Origin: Camarhynchus parvulus
Lineage: Eukaryota; Chordata; Aves; Passeriformes; Thraupidae
Direction of reading: 5' to 3'
NCBI RefSeq assembly: GCF_901933205.1
Contig: NC_044572.1
Coordinates: 78,179,465 to 78,243,464 of the forward strand
DNA: 64,000 nucleotides
Position 1 is the first letter of the stretch. Every line of letters starts with the position of its first letter. Shown in pieces: positions 28,337 through 39,400 of this stretch. The notes beneath the pieces were generated by a model. The model was given only the letters and a program-made list of their open reading frames with translations. It did no database searches and had not been told where the DNA came from. The translations under genes were made by a program, and so were the position numbers.

Positions 28337-29118
28337 CTGCCCAGAAAAAAAAAAAAAAAAGATGTGTGAAAACTGATGATAGACTCCCAACAGACGCAGC
28401 CAGGTATCTGTAAGTATGCATTAAACTAGAAACTAGGCAAAGATCATACAGCAGCATCATCTCCAATTGTGACAGTGCCTGTTGTGTCAAATTTACCTTG
28501 TGATTTTGACAGTGAAATACAAGTTTTAAAACTGACAATTTAACATAGTCCCTAAGACTTCATAATTTAAAATGCATAGTGTTCTTGACAACCTCTAATG
28601 CTTCAGGATATTCCTTATCAAGGTTGTGTCTGCAGTCTAGAAGTTCATGCTTTGTGCAACAGCTACCACTGAACATTAGTTGCTTCAGCAGAACAATTAC
28701 TGGGCACTTTTCCATGGAATCTCACTGAATTTCTATTCAAAAAGTCAGCTAGTAGCAGAACATGTGATACAGATAATAAGAGAATTAGCACAAGCTCTCC
28801 CCTATTGCTAGCAAAGCAAATAAAGTAAACCCCTCCTTTTACCCTCCTCTCTCTAAAACAAAACCCCCCCACACGATTATGAATTGGGAAAGGAACAAAT
28901 ACTGAAATTCATACCAACAAAAGCAAAACATATAGGGTGAATTCTGAAATGGCTGTTATCAGATGTAATTCTAAGTTTCTTCTTAATGGCAGTAAGAATA
29001 CTTAAGTTGATCCTATGATTCCAAACCAATCAAGCTCAGCTGTTAAAACCAGAAAAAAAATCGCAGAGCAACGGATTGAATCCTGCCTTCAAAGATTAGT
29101 GAAAAAAAGAAAACTCAC
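28337..29118 (-). other. TRIO: TRIO intron 13-14 (782 bp)
   Basis: This phase-0 intron ends with an unusual acceptor: an uninterrupted run of sixteen T on the gene strand (A on + at 28345-28360), then CTGGGCAG and the exon. No other feature was recognised. Confidence 0.85.
28345..28360 (-). promoter_or_regulatory. TRIO: T16 polypyrimidine tract at exon 14 acceptor
   Basis: Sixteen consecutive T on the gene strand lie 8 bases upstream of exon 14 (TTTT...CTGGGCAG). This is the whole polypyrimidine tract of that acceptor. Confidence 0.85.
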
Positions 29119-29185
29119 ATCCATGCATTCCCGGAGGTCTCTTACGTAAGCCTTTTCTGTCTGAATTAGCTCAGCCATAATGAAC
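29119..29185 (-). CDS. TRIO: TRIO exon 13 of window: DH1 domain start (CR1 helix)
   Basis: This is a 67-nt exon, the shortest in the window, encoding about residues 1294-1316: FIMAELIQTEKAYVRDLREC, then MD. This is conserved region 1 of the Dbl-homology fold, whose ELIQTEKAYVRDL helix contacts the GTPase switch region. The glutamate in AELIQ is the residue conserved across Dbl proteins. The arginine after DL aligns to human Arg1312, a reported disease position (recalled), and is intact. The donor is gtgagt, with end phase 0. Confidence 0.97.
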
Positions 29186-29720
29186 CTTAGGTGACAACAG
29201 AAAGAATAATCAAATCTCAGTCTCACTGTGAATGCATAATAACCAGAACACATCGTTCTCCTCATCAGCTTTTGCTTTTCCACTGCAGCAAGAAAAATCT
29301 GAGAAGTGAAATGTGAAGAGAAACAACAGAGAAAGGAAACCTACGAGGTAACATCCCTCCATTACTAACCAGGACAAAAAGAAATGGGGAAGGAGATGCA
29401 ATTTTTTCTCTAACACTTTTCACTGCTACAGTCATTTAACTTTTGTGTTGCTTCCTCTCCTTACACATTTATTTCACATTATTTCTAAAAAAAAGCATGT
29501 TAAAAGAAGTCTAACAGTTTTTAAAGTTTAAGATTCTGTCATGCTAGAATTATCTACGAGAACAAGCATGTGAATAAATGGCAATAAGAGATACTGAGTA
29601 CTATCACTCTCTTTTTGCCATTTATATGATTTCTAAGCTGCCAGACAAGCCATGACAGTTGTTTCATTATCAGGATTGATTTATGCATTCTCATTGATTA
29701 AAAATAAATAAATATATTAC
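29186..29720 (-). other. TRIO: TRIO intron 12-13 (535 bp)
   Basis: This phase-2 intron starts with the weak donor gtaata and ends tgtcacctaag. No repeat was recognised. Confidence 0.85.
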
Positions 29721-29836
29721 TCTTTCCTGCGGGCAGACTTTCGTTTTTCTTCGTTAAGCTCATGAGCAGCATCGCGCAGTTTCACCTCTGACCCAGGGAC
29801 ACTGGCTGGGATTATATCCAGCTGCAAGCTTTTGCT
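29721..29836 (-). CDS. TRIO: TRIO exon 12 of window: linker into DH1
   Basis: This 116-nt exon encodes about residues 1256-1294: SKSLQLDIIPASVPGSEVKL, then RDAAHELNEEKRKSARRK, plus two bases of a glutamate codon. The charged helix ELNEEKRKSARRK leads straight into the DH1 domain. It is separated from exon 11 by only 111 bp, the shortest intron in the window. Its donor is GA|GTAATA, the poorest match to consensus among the donors here. Valine in PASVPG replaces the isoleucine I recall in human. Confidence 0.95.
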
Positions 29837-29947
29837 CTTTATTAAAGAAAGGAAGAATTGATTAAGGAAGGAGACAGGAGAAAAAGGTAGCTAAATCAAA
29901 TGCAAGTAAAGCTTATTTGTCTGTCATCACACTCAAATTTCTCTTAC

Positions 29948-30142
29948 CGATTTATTGGAATCTGAGGAAATACCCAGAGCTTTCTCTAAAGAGGTCCTGT
30001 ATTTCTCCATGCGCAGGGAAAAGTCTCTGTACCTCTTATCCACTGCTGTGACACATTTTTTAATCTCTGTTGCATGAGCATGCCCTTTTTCACAAAAGCC
30101 ATCAGCCAGCTGTATCAACAACTTCACCCTCTCTTTGGTTTG
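29948..30142 (-). CDS. TRIO: TRIO exon 11 of window: end of spectrin array
   Basis: This exon is 65 codons (195 nt), about residues 1191-1255. It begins QTKERVKLLIQLADGFCEKG, continues with the basic helix KKCVTAVDKRYRDFSLRMEK and ends ISSDSNKS. It completes the last spectrin repeat and starts the linker to DH1. Threonine in HAHATEIKK replaces the alanine I recall in human TRIO. The acceptor is tttcctag and the donor gtaaga; phase is 0-0. Confidence 0.97.
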
Positions 30143-32906
30143 CTAGGAAAACAGGAAAATATCAAACAGTTGCAAGCTCTACCTGTCATGCAGGGGGTCA
30201 TTTTGCTTAACTGCTACTAAGTGCAATTAGAGAAGGAATTGAAGAAGCTACCTTCTTCCCCTCTCTTCCCAGAACTCCTTTAAACAGATACCTTTTACTT
30301 ATTAAAAATAGCACAAGATTAATGTAGAAGCTTCCTTTGGCTTTATTATTACATGACTAGAAGCAGATTGTTTATTTTTCTTTGAAATATCTGCTTCATA
30401 TCTATCCCAGAGATTAAATTCTGCTAGGCAAGCCTTTCAGCATGAGTACTCTTGCATCAATACAAAGGCATTTTGATGCCAAAGAGAGTACTTTTTTCAT
30501 TACCACTGAAGCACTGATATTAGACCTGGCCCATAGTCCCAAGCATCAACCTCCTTTAGACACCACAGAAATGCTGAGATGGAAGTAAGTCTTGGTATAT
30601 GCTTTACTCTTTAAGGGATGAAGACTGAATTCTTTAAATATTTTCTCTATTATGCTTTGTTGGCACAGAGCTGTTTGAGAGAAACTAAGAGAAACAAGTA
30701 GTTATCACCAAATCTCTAAATGCTTTTCCCAAATAGCAAGCTGCCCAAGATTATGCACTTTCTTTCATGTAAATCATAAATCATGCACAATGGATGAGTT
30801 TAAACATCCACCTCTCTGTCATGAGTGGAGTGTACTGTCAGGGCCCTTGCTAGCAGGGAGTTAAGCAAAATAGTCAATAAAAATTTGACTCTTACATTAT
30901 TGAAAAAATCAAGTTTGTCCTCTCTTAATTCTTTTTGTTTCCTAATGGTCCCTCATCCAAGCATTTCTTTTCAGTACGGAATTAGCAAGGGCTAACATAT
31001 CCTCCCAACAGGTAGCAAAATGCCAAGGGAGTGACACAAACAACATCCTTTCAAAAGGGGAGTCAATGTCATCTACAGGCTGAAAGAGGAAATAAGGAGA
31101 AGTAGTGGTGCTCTGCATATTGGAAGTGATCCAGGAATTCAAAGTCTGAAGCAAAGATCAAACAAAAGAAAATCCAGGTTTCAACATCAAAAGTGATCTC
31201 TGTTCTTTCTGGATTTTCTTTTCCCCTTTCCCACATGTCCCTTGACCATCTCCATCTTCAAGTCTCTTCTGACGTGATCCTTTAGACAAATGAACATTTG
31301 CTTACTTTCCTGAGCTTAATTATTTTTCTATGAAGGTTGAAGAGCCAGAGGGAGAAACGGATGACAGTTTGAACAGGTGGCAGACCTGAGACAGACAAGG
31401 CTACAAACTCAGGTAGTTCAGTCATGCAATGGTTGTCTGTCTTTCACATGTGAAAACTGGAAAGCCTCAGTAGTGACAATTTTACAGCCTCAGGCCTGTA
31501 AAGGCCTTCAGAGATGCAGAATAACATTCTGCTGCCTGACTCAAAAAGGTTTACAGGAGAAGCACAGAATACTTTAAGAAAATGTGTTACCTAACAAATA
31601 AAGTTTTAATTTTTCTAATATCTTCTAATTAATAATCAGAATAATAATACAGCTTGTTGCATTTTATATCCTAAATGAACATTCAGTAATCCACAATCAT
31701 GAAGATATGAAAGTGGAAATCAAAGGCCCTGAAACGTTTGTAGGTATTGAAAACATTTTTAAGCTACCTCACTATGATTTTGTCATGAGAAATCAACAGC
31801 ACATGGGGCTCATGGAACTCCAGTAACAATGAATATCTGCTCATTACCTTCTGGTTTATTCTATTCTCAGCAGAAATACAGACAGAAAGCCACTGCAAGT
31901 AAACAGATCTCGATGGACACATCCTTGGGGGATTTTTTGATGGGCAAGGGGAATTCAGTTGTTTTATTTTGTTTCAAATCTTACATAATTCAACTTCTAC
32001 TCAACTTGTTTATCGACAACCTGGAGAAGGAACATGATGCACCTCAGCAATTTGTTGATGATATGGAACTGGGGGGGACCAGCTGTGCTGCCTCAGTGGG
32101 AGCTCAGTAGGCTGGGGAGTTGGGCAGAGGAATCTAAGGAAGTTCAACAAGGGCTAAGGCAGGGTCCTGCAACCTGGGGGAAATAACCCCAGTACCAGCA
32201 GAGGTTGTTGGCTGATCTACTAGGTAACAGCTCTGTGGAGAGGGAGCTGGGAGCCTTGGTGGATGAGCATGAGCCTGCAGAGTCCTTGTGGCCAGGAGAC
32301 CCAATGGTATCCTGGAGTGCATCAGGAAGAGTGTGGCCGCAGGTCGAGGGAGGCGATCCTGACACTCTACTTGACCCTAATGAGGCTACATCTGGAGTAT
32401 TGTGTTCAATTCTCGCTTCCACAGTTCAGGAAAGACAAGGAGCTAATGGAGAGGGTCCAGCAGAGCAACACAAATATGGTTTGGGGTCTGGAGCACCTCT
32501 GTAATGAGGAGAGACAGGGATCTGGGCCAGTTTAGTCTGGAGAAGAGTGAGAGGGGATCTCACCAAAATATAAAATATCTCAAAGGAGGCTATCAGGGGG
32601 ATGGTGCCATCTTCAGTGATGCCCAGTGACAAGACAAGGACTAACAGTCATGAACTAAAACACAAGAAGTTCCATCTCAACATGAGGGAGAATTTCTTTG
32701 CACTGAGGGTGGCAGGGCACTGAACAAGCATCCCAGGGATGTCATGGAGTCTCTCCCTCTGGGAAGACATTCAAAACTCACCTGGATACACTCCTGTGTA
32801 ACCTGCTCTTGGGGACCCTGTCAAGGCAGGGTAACTGGACTAACTTATCTCCAGGGGTTCCTTCCAACTCTAAATATTTTGTGATAAGTTTTAAAATTTA
32901 TTTTAC
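30143..32906 (-). other. TRIO: TRIO intron 10-11 (2764 bp)
   Basis: About 900 bp of this phase-0 intron is a CR1 LINE (31985-32885) lying next to the donor of exon 10. The remainder shows no feature that I recognise. Confidence 0.85.
31985..32885 (+). mobile_element. CR1 LINE, 5'-truncated, largest copy in window
   Basis: The + strand carries the C-terminal CR1 reverse-transcriptase region in several broken frames. It reads NLFIDNLEKEHDAPQQFVDD, then ELGALVDEHEPA, then TLMRLHLEYCVQFSLPQFRK and RVQQSNTNMVWGLEHLCNEE. It continues into the 3' UTR (ccaggggttccttccaactc) and ends near ttttgtgataag at about 32885. It is about 900 bp long, antisense to TRIO, and inactive because of frameshifts and stops. 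Confidence 0.92.
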
Positions 32907-33029
32907 CTTTGCTGTGATCTGAAACTCTTCATGTTCTTTTAACAACTCTTGAGTGTGCTGGATACTGGAACCAGTGGAAGTATGTGTGGATAAATAAAAC
33001 TCTCCATTGTCATGAATCCATTCCAGAGC
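32907..33029 (-). CDS. TRIO: TRIO exon 10 of window: spectrin repeat segment
   Basis: This exon is 41 codons (123 nt), about residues 1150-1190, reading ALEWIHDNGEFYLSTHTSTG, then SSIQHTQELLKEHEEFQITA, then K. It is the centre of the last annotated spectrin repeat. HDNGE and SSIQHTQ follow TRIO, where KALRN differs. The acceptor is ctttatttag and the donor gtaaaa. The exon is symmetric (phase 0-0). A CR1 LINE ends only about 20 bp beyond its donor. Confidence 0.97.
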
Positions 33030-36000
33030 CTAAATAAAGCATTAAGGAAGAAAAGTAAGAGAAAAGACAATATATTTTTGCCAACAGAAACCATCAGTAA
33101 CCAGTATTTCACATACACAGTTTGGCCACAGGCGAATTTTACTCTTTGTCACTTGTGGCAATCATCTAATGCCTCTACAATACCAAATAGTTCATAACGC
33201 TGAAATAATTCACATAGACTATGAAGCAATGCTTTGAGAATTAAAAATGATGTATCAATCCAAACACTTCAGGGAAGTCCACTACTGCAGGACTACAGCA
33301 GTCCACTATTGAAAAGTTTTAACTAATTGTGTTCACAGTTTTGATAGTATACTTTCCTCAGCTGAGGAAAAAGAAAAAAAATCACTTTTTTGGTGCCACA
33401 TGGGACAGCCATGCTCAGAAATATACAAGTTCTAACATGTAAAAGTGTGCATAAGACCACCAAGTGTACACGCTAAACTTTCCAAGCATATGAGATTTAA
33501 CTATCACTTTGCTCTTCTGCTGACATGTATTCCAACCTCACAAAGTGTGGTCTGTGCTCCTAGAAATAAAACCTGCAGCAGAGAAGGAACAGTGAGATGT
33601 CTCAGTTAAATTAATTTATGTATGTATAACTAGAAAAAAAGAAGAACAAAGAACTGCAAACTAAGATTGTTTCTCTTCCACATCCTCACACTTTATTTGC
33701 TCACTATTATGAAAAATGCTGATCTTTGTAATTATCTATGATTTACCCACATTACCTGCAGCCCTTTTAATCATAACTCAGTGGTCGTGAGGAATCTCTG
33801 GCTCCTGAAAAAAGCAAGAGCTGTCTCCAACTGCTGCATAACAGTGAAAATCTAACTGACAACTGTTCTGCAGCTCTCAATACAGGCTTCCTACAACAGC
33901 AGGCAGAGGGATGGGAGCTTAGAAACTTCTAGTTTCTGAAAAAGCCAATAGCAGATGTTCAAAGAGATTTACACAGCTTGCTTAGAACCACCTTATTACT
34001 AAATGTGTAGCTTCTGTATCTTCAGTAAATACACAGAATACGAGGTAAAAATTTAATACTCCAAGAGAAAAAGTAGTAGATTGCTGGTGGGTGTTCACCC
34101 TTCCCCTGAAAGGATAACCTGAAATTATGAGTGTTATCTATCCACACTAGCAAGAAAAGGAAAATATTTATCTTGGTGGAGAGTAGGTATGTATGTTTCA
34201 CACACATATCCTTACACTGAATCAGAAAAGGCACTGTCTGTATTATAATTTCACCAATGACTTAAACTCATCAAAGCTGTGATGAAACAACGTTGATTCC
34301 CTTACTTCCACTTCAATTGTTTTTCCTTTTTCCTTCTTGGTGCAAAACCTGAAATGAGTAGAAAGCCTTCAAAATTCAACACCAAATGTGAATGCCAGGA
34401 TGCCATTTTCTTAGTCACATACTAGTGCAGGTGCAAGCCTGATGAGATGGACCTATACTTTTAAGAGTTGCTGATGGAACAACTGTTGGACTTCTGCCAA
34501 AAAGGTAATATTTCAACCAACCACCTCTATGACACATGTTGTCATTCTAATGTCAATCTTTGCAAGTGAAGACTGATATGGACAGGCACTGTATGGCTAC
34601 CATATTACCAACAACATTTAATACTTCTCTGCCTTTTTTTAGTGGGTTTATTACATAATGCTGGAATGAATGATAAACAAAAAGCTGCCCTTCCCCAAAT
34701 CACAGAATGGTTTTGATGGGATGAGAACTTAAAGATCATGTAGTTCCAATCCCCCCGTCATGAGAATGAAATGTTGTCTTTTCGTAACTTGCTGGCAGCT
34801 CTCTAGAGGCACAGTATGACAGAAAGTTCAACTTGATTTTAATTCCTACAGTTTAGATCAGCTTTTATTTCACCTGAGGTATCACTACAAGAACTGGAGG
34901 AATCAGTTTAGGGATCAGGTAAGTCCTTAACTCTGAAAGGATTTGAGAATCTAACACTGTTCTTGCAAACTGCTATGGTATCTTTTCCATCACAAGGGCA
35001 GGAAGTTCTGAAAGCACAAAGAACAGGTTCTTCCAAATTCCAGAAAGACATCTAAATGAAGACAGCAACACTTCCATTTTTTTGGCTAATCACTGTAGAG
35101 TCCCATATATGGTTTGGTTCACTTTGCTTTTTGATGACTGAACTGGTGATTGCTGAAAAATGGCATTTACAATGAAAATGCTGACAGATCTTTATCTCCA
35201 CTCTTTGACTGTTTGTTAGTAATCTCTATACAAAAACAAGTAGATCATGTGCTTGTCAGAGGTTTAAATTAAGGTTATTCAAAAGTAGGGCAGGGAGGCG
35301 AGGACAGGGGAGCATGGAAGGGATGGTGGTGGTGTTTTAAAGAGGTATCAAACTTCAAATTCATTCCAAGGTGCATCTTGCATTAATTTCTTTGTGAAAG
35401 CATGAAAGGCAGACTTGAGAATTCTTTCAAGAGAGCAAACCAGACCAAGAGTATTTAAACTTTTGCATAAATTAGCTGTCACAAAGAAATAAAAGATTAG
35501 GTTTTTGAGCCCTTTCAAGAGGATCTGACTATATTTTACACTATGGGCATTGTGTAATTTTCCACAGAACAGGAACAGATAGCTTCTTTTCTCAATCTTA
35601 TAACCAGTTTAAAAAAAACAAAAAACCAACTAAAAACCCATCACAGATCAATCTACTTGCCACTTCTGCCTTGAACCCCTTGCTTATTTTTAAGGCATGT
35701 GTTTTGATTAGTGAAGGAATTTTTTTTTTGCGTGTGTGGTAGTTACTTAATAGTTCTTTTCAGACTGATAAATTCAACAAAATACCAAGAGGTGGATCTA
35801 TCATGCAGGAAACCATGAAACCAAATACAAAGAACTGAAAAACCAAAGTAATTCAGTTATTATTGTTTAATGAGTTATCCAACTTGTCAGATTTCTAGAA
35901 CTGCCAATCAACTTAATTAGATATTTTTCCTCCAACATCTGAGAAAAATGCTGCTGCCTGTAATTTCCCCAGACAAATTAGGTGTGTGTGTAAAAGTTAA

Positions 36001-36288
36001 CAAGCATAACCATTTGTCAAACACAAGCTTGCAGAAATTAGATTTGCCAGTACCAGATGAAGCTGGCAGAAGCAAAACATCACCTTTAAGTTACAACAGT
36101 TACAGACACACTGCCTCACTGAATTTAGTTGTTCTCTATTAAAGGCAAAGCAAAGAATTCAATTTGCTACTTCAATCCTTCTGATGTTTTAACCATTTGA
36201 AATATAGAAGTGAATGACAAATTTGTTACTGTGAGAAGACAGTGAACTCCCAATCACACCAAAGAGGATTTTCATATGATGCCCTCAC
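33030..36288 (-). other. TRIO: TRIO intron 9-10 (3259 bp)
   Basis: This phase-0 intron contains a short CR1 3' terminus at about 34699-34765. A G-rich patch near 35285-35325 has several GGG runs with long loops. Nothing else was recognised. Confidence 0.85.
34699..34765 (-). mobile_element. CR1 LINE 3' terminus, very short
   Basis: The + strand wording atcacagaatggttttgatg, followed by cttaaagatcatgtagttcc, matches the antisense extreme 3' end of CR1. Only about 65 bp remain recognisable before the similarity is lost. Confidence 0.7.
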
Positions 36289-36404
36289 CTGTTTGGCACT
36301 TCTTTCAAACACCACGTACTGCTGGCATTGATCAAGACGCCTTTTACGCATGGTCCAATAATGCAGCACACGGTTCTCCCTCTGGAAGAGCTCATTCAAG
36401 ATAT
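36289..36404 (-). CDS. TRIO: TRIO exon 9 of window: spectrin repeat segment
   Basis: This 116-nt exon encodes about residues 1111-1149: the last two bases of an asparagine codon, then ILNELFQRENRVLHYWTMRK, then RRLDQCQQYVVFERSAKQ. It opens the last annotated spectrin repeat before the GEF module. The aromatic and basic HYWTMRKRRLDQC segment is the conserved helix A. The acceptor is atttcttcag and the donor gtgagg; it ends in phase 0. Confidence 0.97.
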
Positions 36405-39400
36405 CTGAAGAAATGAAAACAGAGCTTATGACAACCAAATTTAAAATATCACACTAAAATCAGGAGAATAAAGTACTCTACATTGTAGAATTTACTATAC
36501 ATTTGCTCTTTCTGCTAGTCTTTGCTTTGCCTTATTTTCTGATATTAATAAACACAGAGTGTTCCTTCTTCATTACTTACAGAACTACTGGTTAAACTAG
36601 AGATGCAATTAAAACTTTCTACTACATGTTTTTTTCCTCTCCAATATTTTTCACAAGGGGGCTGCCGCTGCTTATAGCAGGATTGAAAATGTAGGCTGAT
36701 AAAGATGGCACTTGATGGGTTTTCCTCAGAAAGAATAAGCATGCAAAAGTAATCACAACATGCTTAAAATATCATATTGAAGTAAAAAAAGGAAATTTTT
36801 TATATATCAGTCTCCTCTAAAGTATTTTAATGATTTAATACAGATGAACAAATGTACAACCTCAGGTCACCACAAGATCAAATACAGCATAAGTAAGCTG
36901 ACTTGTTAAATACAAGTAAGAGTAAGCTAACTTTTTAAATATGAATGTTCACTGAACCTTGACAGAACTTTCAGGTAATCAAATAATTAACTCCACAGCT
37001 TGTTATTCCTGAGTATCAGAAAACTCACATCCAAATTCCACATGTCCAACCTTTTAAATTCTTCCTAGCAAAGACCTTGCGCTTACAATATGCAGAAAAC
37101 CTTACCCGAATTCTGCTTCTTGAATTCTTATGGTTTTTCCACCAAAAAAAGACATTTTAGCAGTTTCCTGTGAAGCTCACTTTACCCACTGCTGCTTCCA
37201 GAGCAGCAGCCCTACTTGACTTAGTAGCTACTGCAAACCCGAGAAGGCAAGCTGAGCACAGGGGAATGGGGACACTCAATGTCTCCACCAGGTGATTCTG
37301 TTGCAATTGCACAGAATTGAGCCAAAAGAGAGGTCCAGCAGAAGCAGAAGAGACGACAAAAAAGTCTTACTCTTTACACCAACACTACTTACTTTTCTAC
37401 TTATACCCAGAGCTGACTATTTTCCATGATCCATAATTACAAGTGAAGGCGATCAGGTGCTACGTGTCTTAAGGCGCCTGCATTCTGCTCTCCCACTGTG
37501 CAAGTCCACCATGCTTTACATCCCAAAAGCTAACAACTCCAAGAAACAGTTTGACAAGAGAAACTCAAGTAACAGGAAGCCTGAGGGGAAATGCATCTTT
37601 GTCTACCTCATCAGAGATCTGGGATCGAACACAACCACTTGTCACAGCCTCCCTGAGGATTATGAAACCTGTCTGCATCACTGCCAACGTCCTTCTGCTT
37701 ACAAGCACCATATTCCCATTTGCCACAGGGTGCTGAGATCACCCAGAATTTGCTTTTGGTTGGAATGTGGTCACTGTGGCCAAGGTTTTATTTTTTGCTG
37801 GTCAGGCTCCCCTCATATGCCAAACTATGAGCTGATCTGCTGTGAGCCTCCCCTGCTTTCTCAGTTTAATTTCTGCCTTATGTCACTTCCAAAACACTTG
37901 CTCAGAGTATATGCCAGATTTCAGAAGGCAGGGAGGTGGAGTGGGTGGGACACAATTATCATTATACAATGCAACACTCCCAACTGGACACACCATATAA
38001 AAAGAGACATCTTGATAGTGACGCAAGCAAAGTAGTTCTGACAAAGAGCAAGTGAGGTGAATTTAGCATATTGGAACAGCATTTGTTCTGTCAGGACATG
38101 ATACAGATGGCAAGACAGTGAGAGATATTTGGCTGGGCACTGTTAGTGTTAGTGCCATTAATTTCTTGGACTGACAAATAGGAGAAAAAAATGTTCTATA
38201 AACTACTCTAAGGAAGTTATAGAACATCAATATATAATATTAGGTTTGGAAAAGCATCTTTGTATCTCAAGCCACCTGAACTACAGTCCCTGTTGCTGTC
38301 ATTTACTTTGATTCCAACATTTGTTAGTATTGTTCCCTAAACTTTCAGCTTCTTTTCCAGGCTCAAAGAGCTCTCAGCTCTCTGCATCCTTCTATCAACC
38401 TATCTAAAAATATAGGCACCACTGGACAAGTTCCTGAACCATGCTCAGTCGCAGCCTGTACAGCAGAGACAGGTAACACTGATGCACACAGACTTAGCAG
38501 CAGAAACAAAGATGAAGATACTGTAATTTCTGAGCTTACAGGAATTGTCACAAACTCAATCCACCTGCCACAGCACAGTTTTAGGCCACAGTTCCTTCCC
38601 AAGTGAGACAATGATTGGGTACCCTTAACTGCATACCACAGAAATTATTTATACTGGTATGCAAAGACATAAGGACACTTCTCAGAGTTCAGTACCACTG
38701 CAATTCCTGTTCCCCATGAAGCATATGCTTAGCTAAACTTTGCCTAGATTAAAACATCACTTTTCCAGATAACTTAATCTGCATCTGGGAATAAGGATCA
38801 AGTATGCCACTGAAGGAAGTTTTTGAAAAATGTTCAGCAGTTCTGCAGGAACTCAAAGCTTACTCAAGTTTTTAAGGCATTAATTTATAAACTATATACT
38901 GATTGCAGTCTGCCAGTCTCAAGCATACATCTCAGTTGTAATGCTCTATTAGAACACATGTAATCTGTCTCTCACTAAAATAAACACCACATTTTTTTCT
39001 TGATTAAGAAAAGAGGTGAGAGTAGATCTCTTTTTTTCTTGACACGCATATTTGAACAGGAAGAACAGAGTGAACATTTTTATAATTTGGTCAGTTACTA
39101 CCATACCATTGACAACTAACAGGAAGGAGTCCCCACTAACTCTACCTTAGCTCATGTTTAATTCTCAGAAGCATAAATTACATGGTTTATGGAGGGAACA
39201 GCTTATTTTTTTCTGCTTGGGGATTTTTGTTGGTTTTTTGTTGTTTTTTAAGCATGTATCACTGATCCAGAACTTTAAATGTATGCAGAACATGCATAAC
39301 ACTATGGTTCTGATATGCAATTATTACTCTTAAGGACATTAGTAGAGATCATTCTATTTTTTCCTCACATAAGCACATTTACCTTTCTCAGAATGACCAC

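Noticed and set aside
32205..32535. Two overlapping 90-99 codon + strand frames
   Set aside because: They lie inside the CR1 copy at 31985-32885. One shows the RLHLEYCVQF motif of its reverse transcriptase, and the element is frameshifted.
35285..35325. G-rich stretch that might form a G-quadruplex
   Set aside because: There are GGG runs, but two of the loops would be about 9-11 nt, longer than normal stable quadruplex loops.
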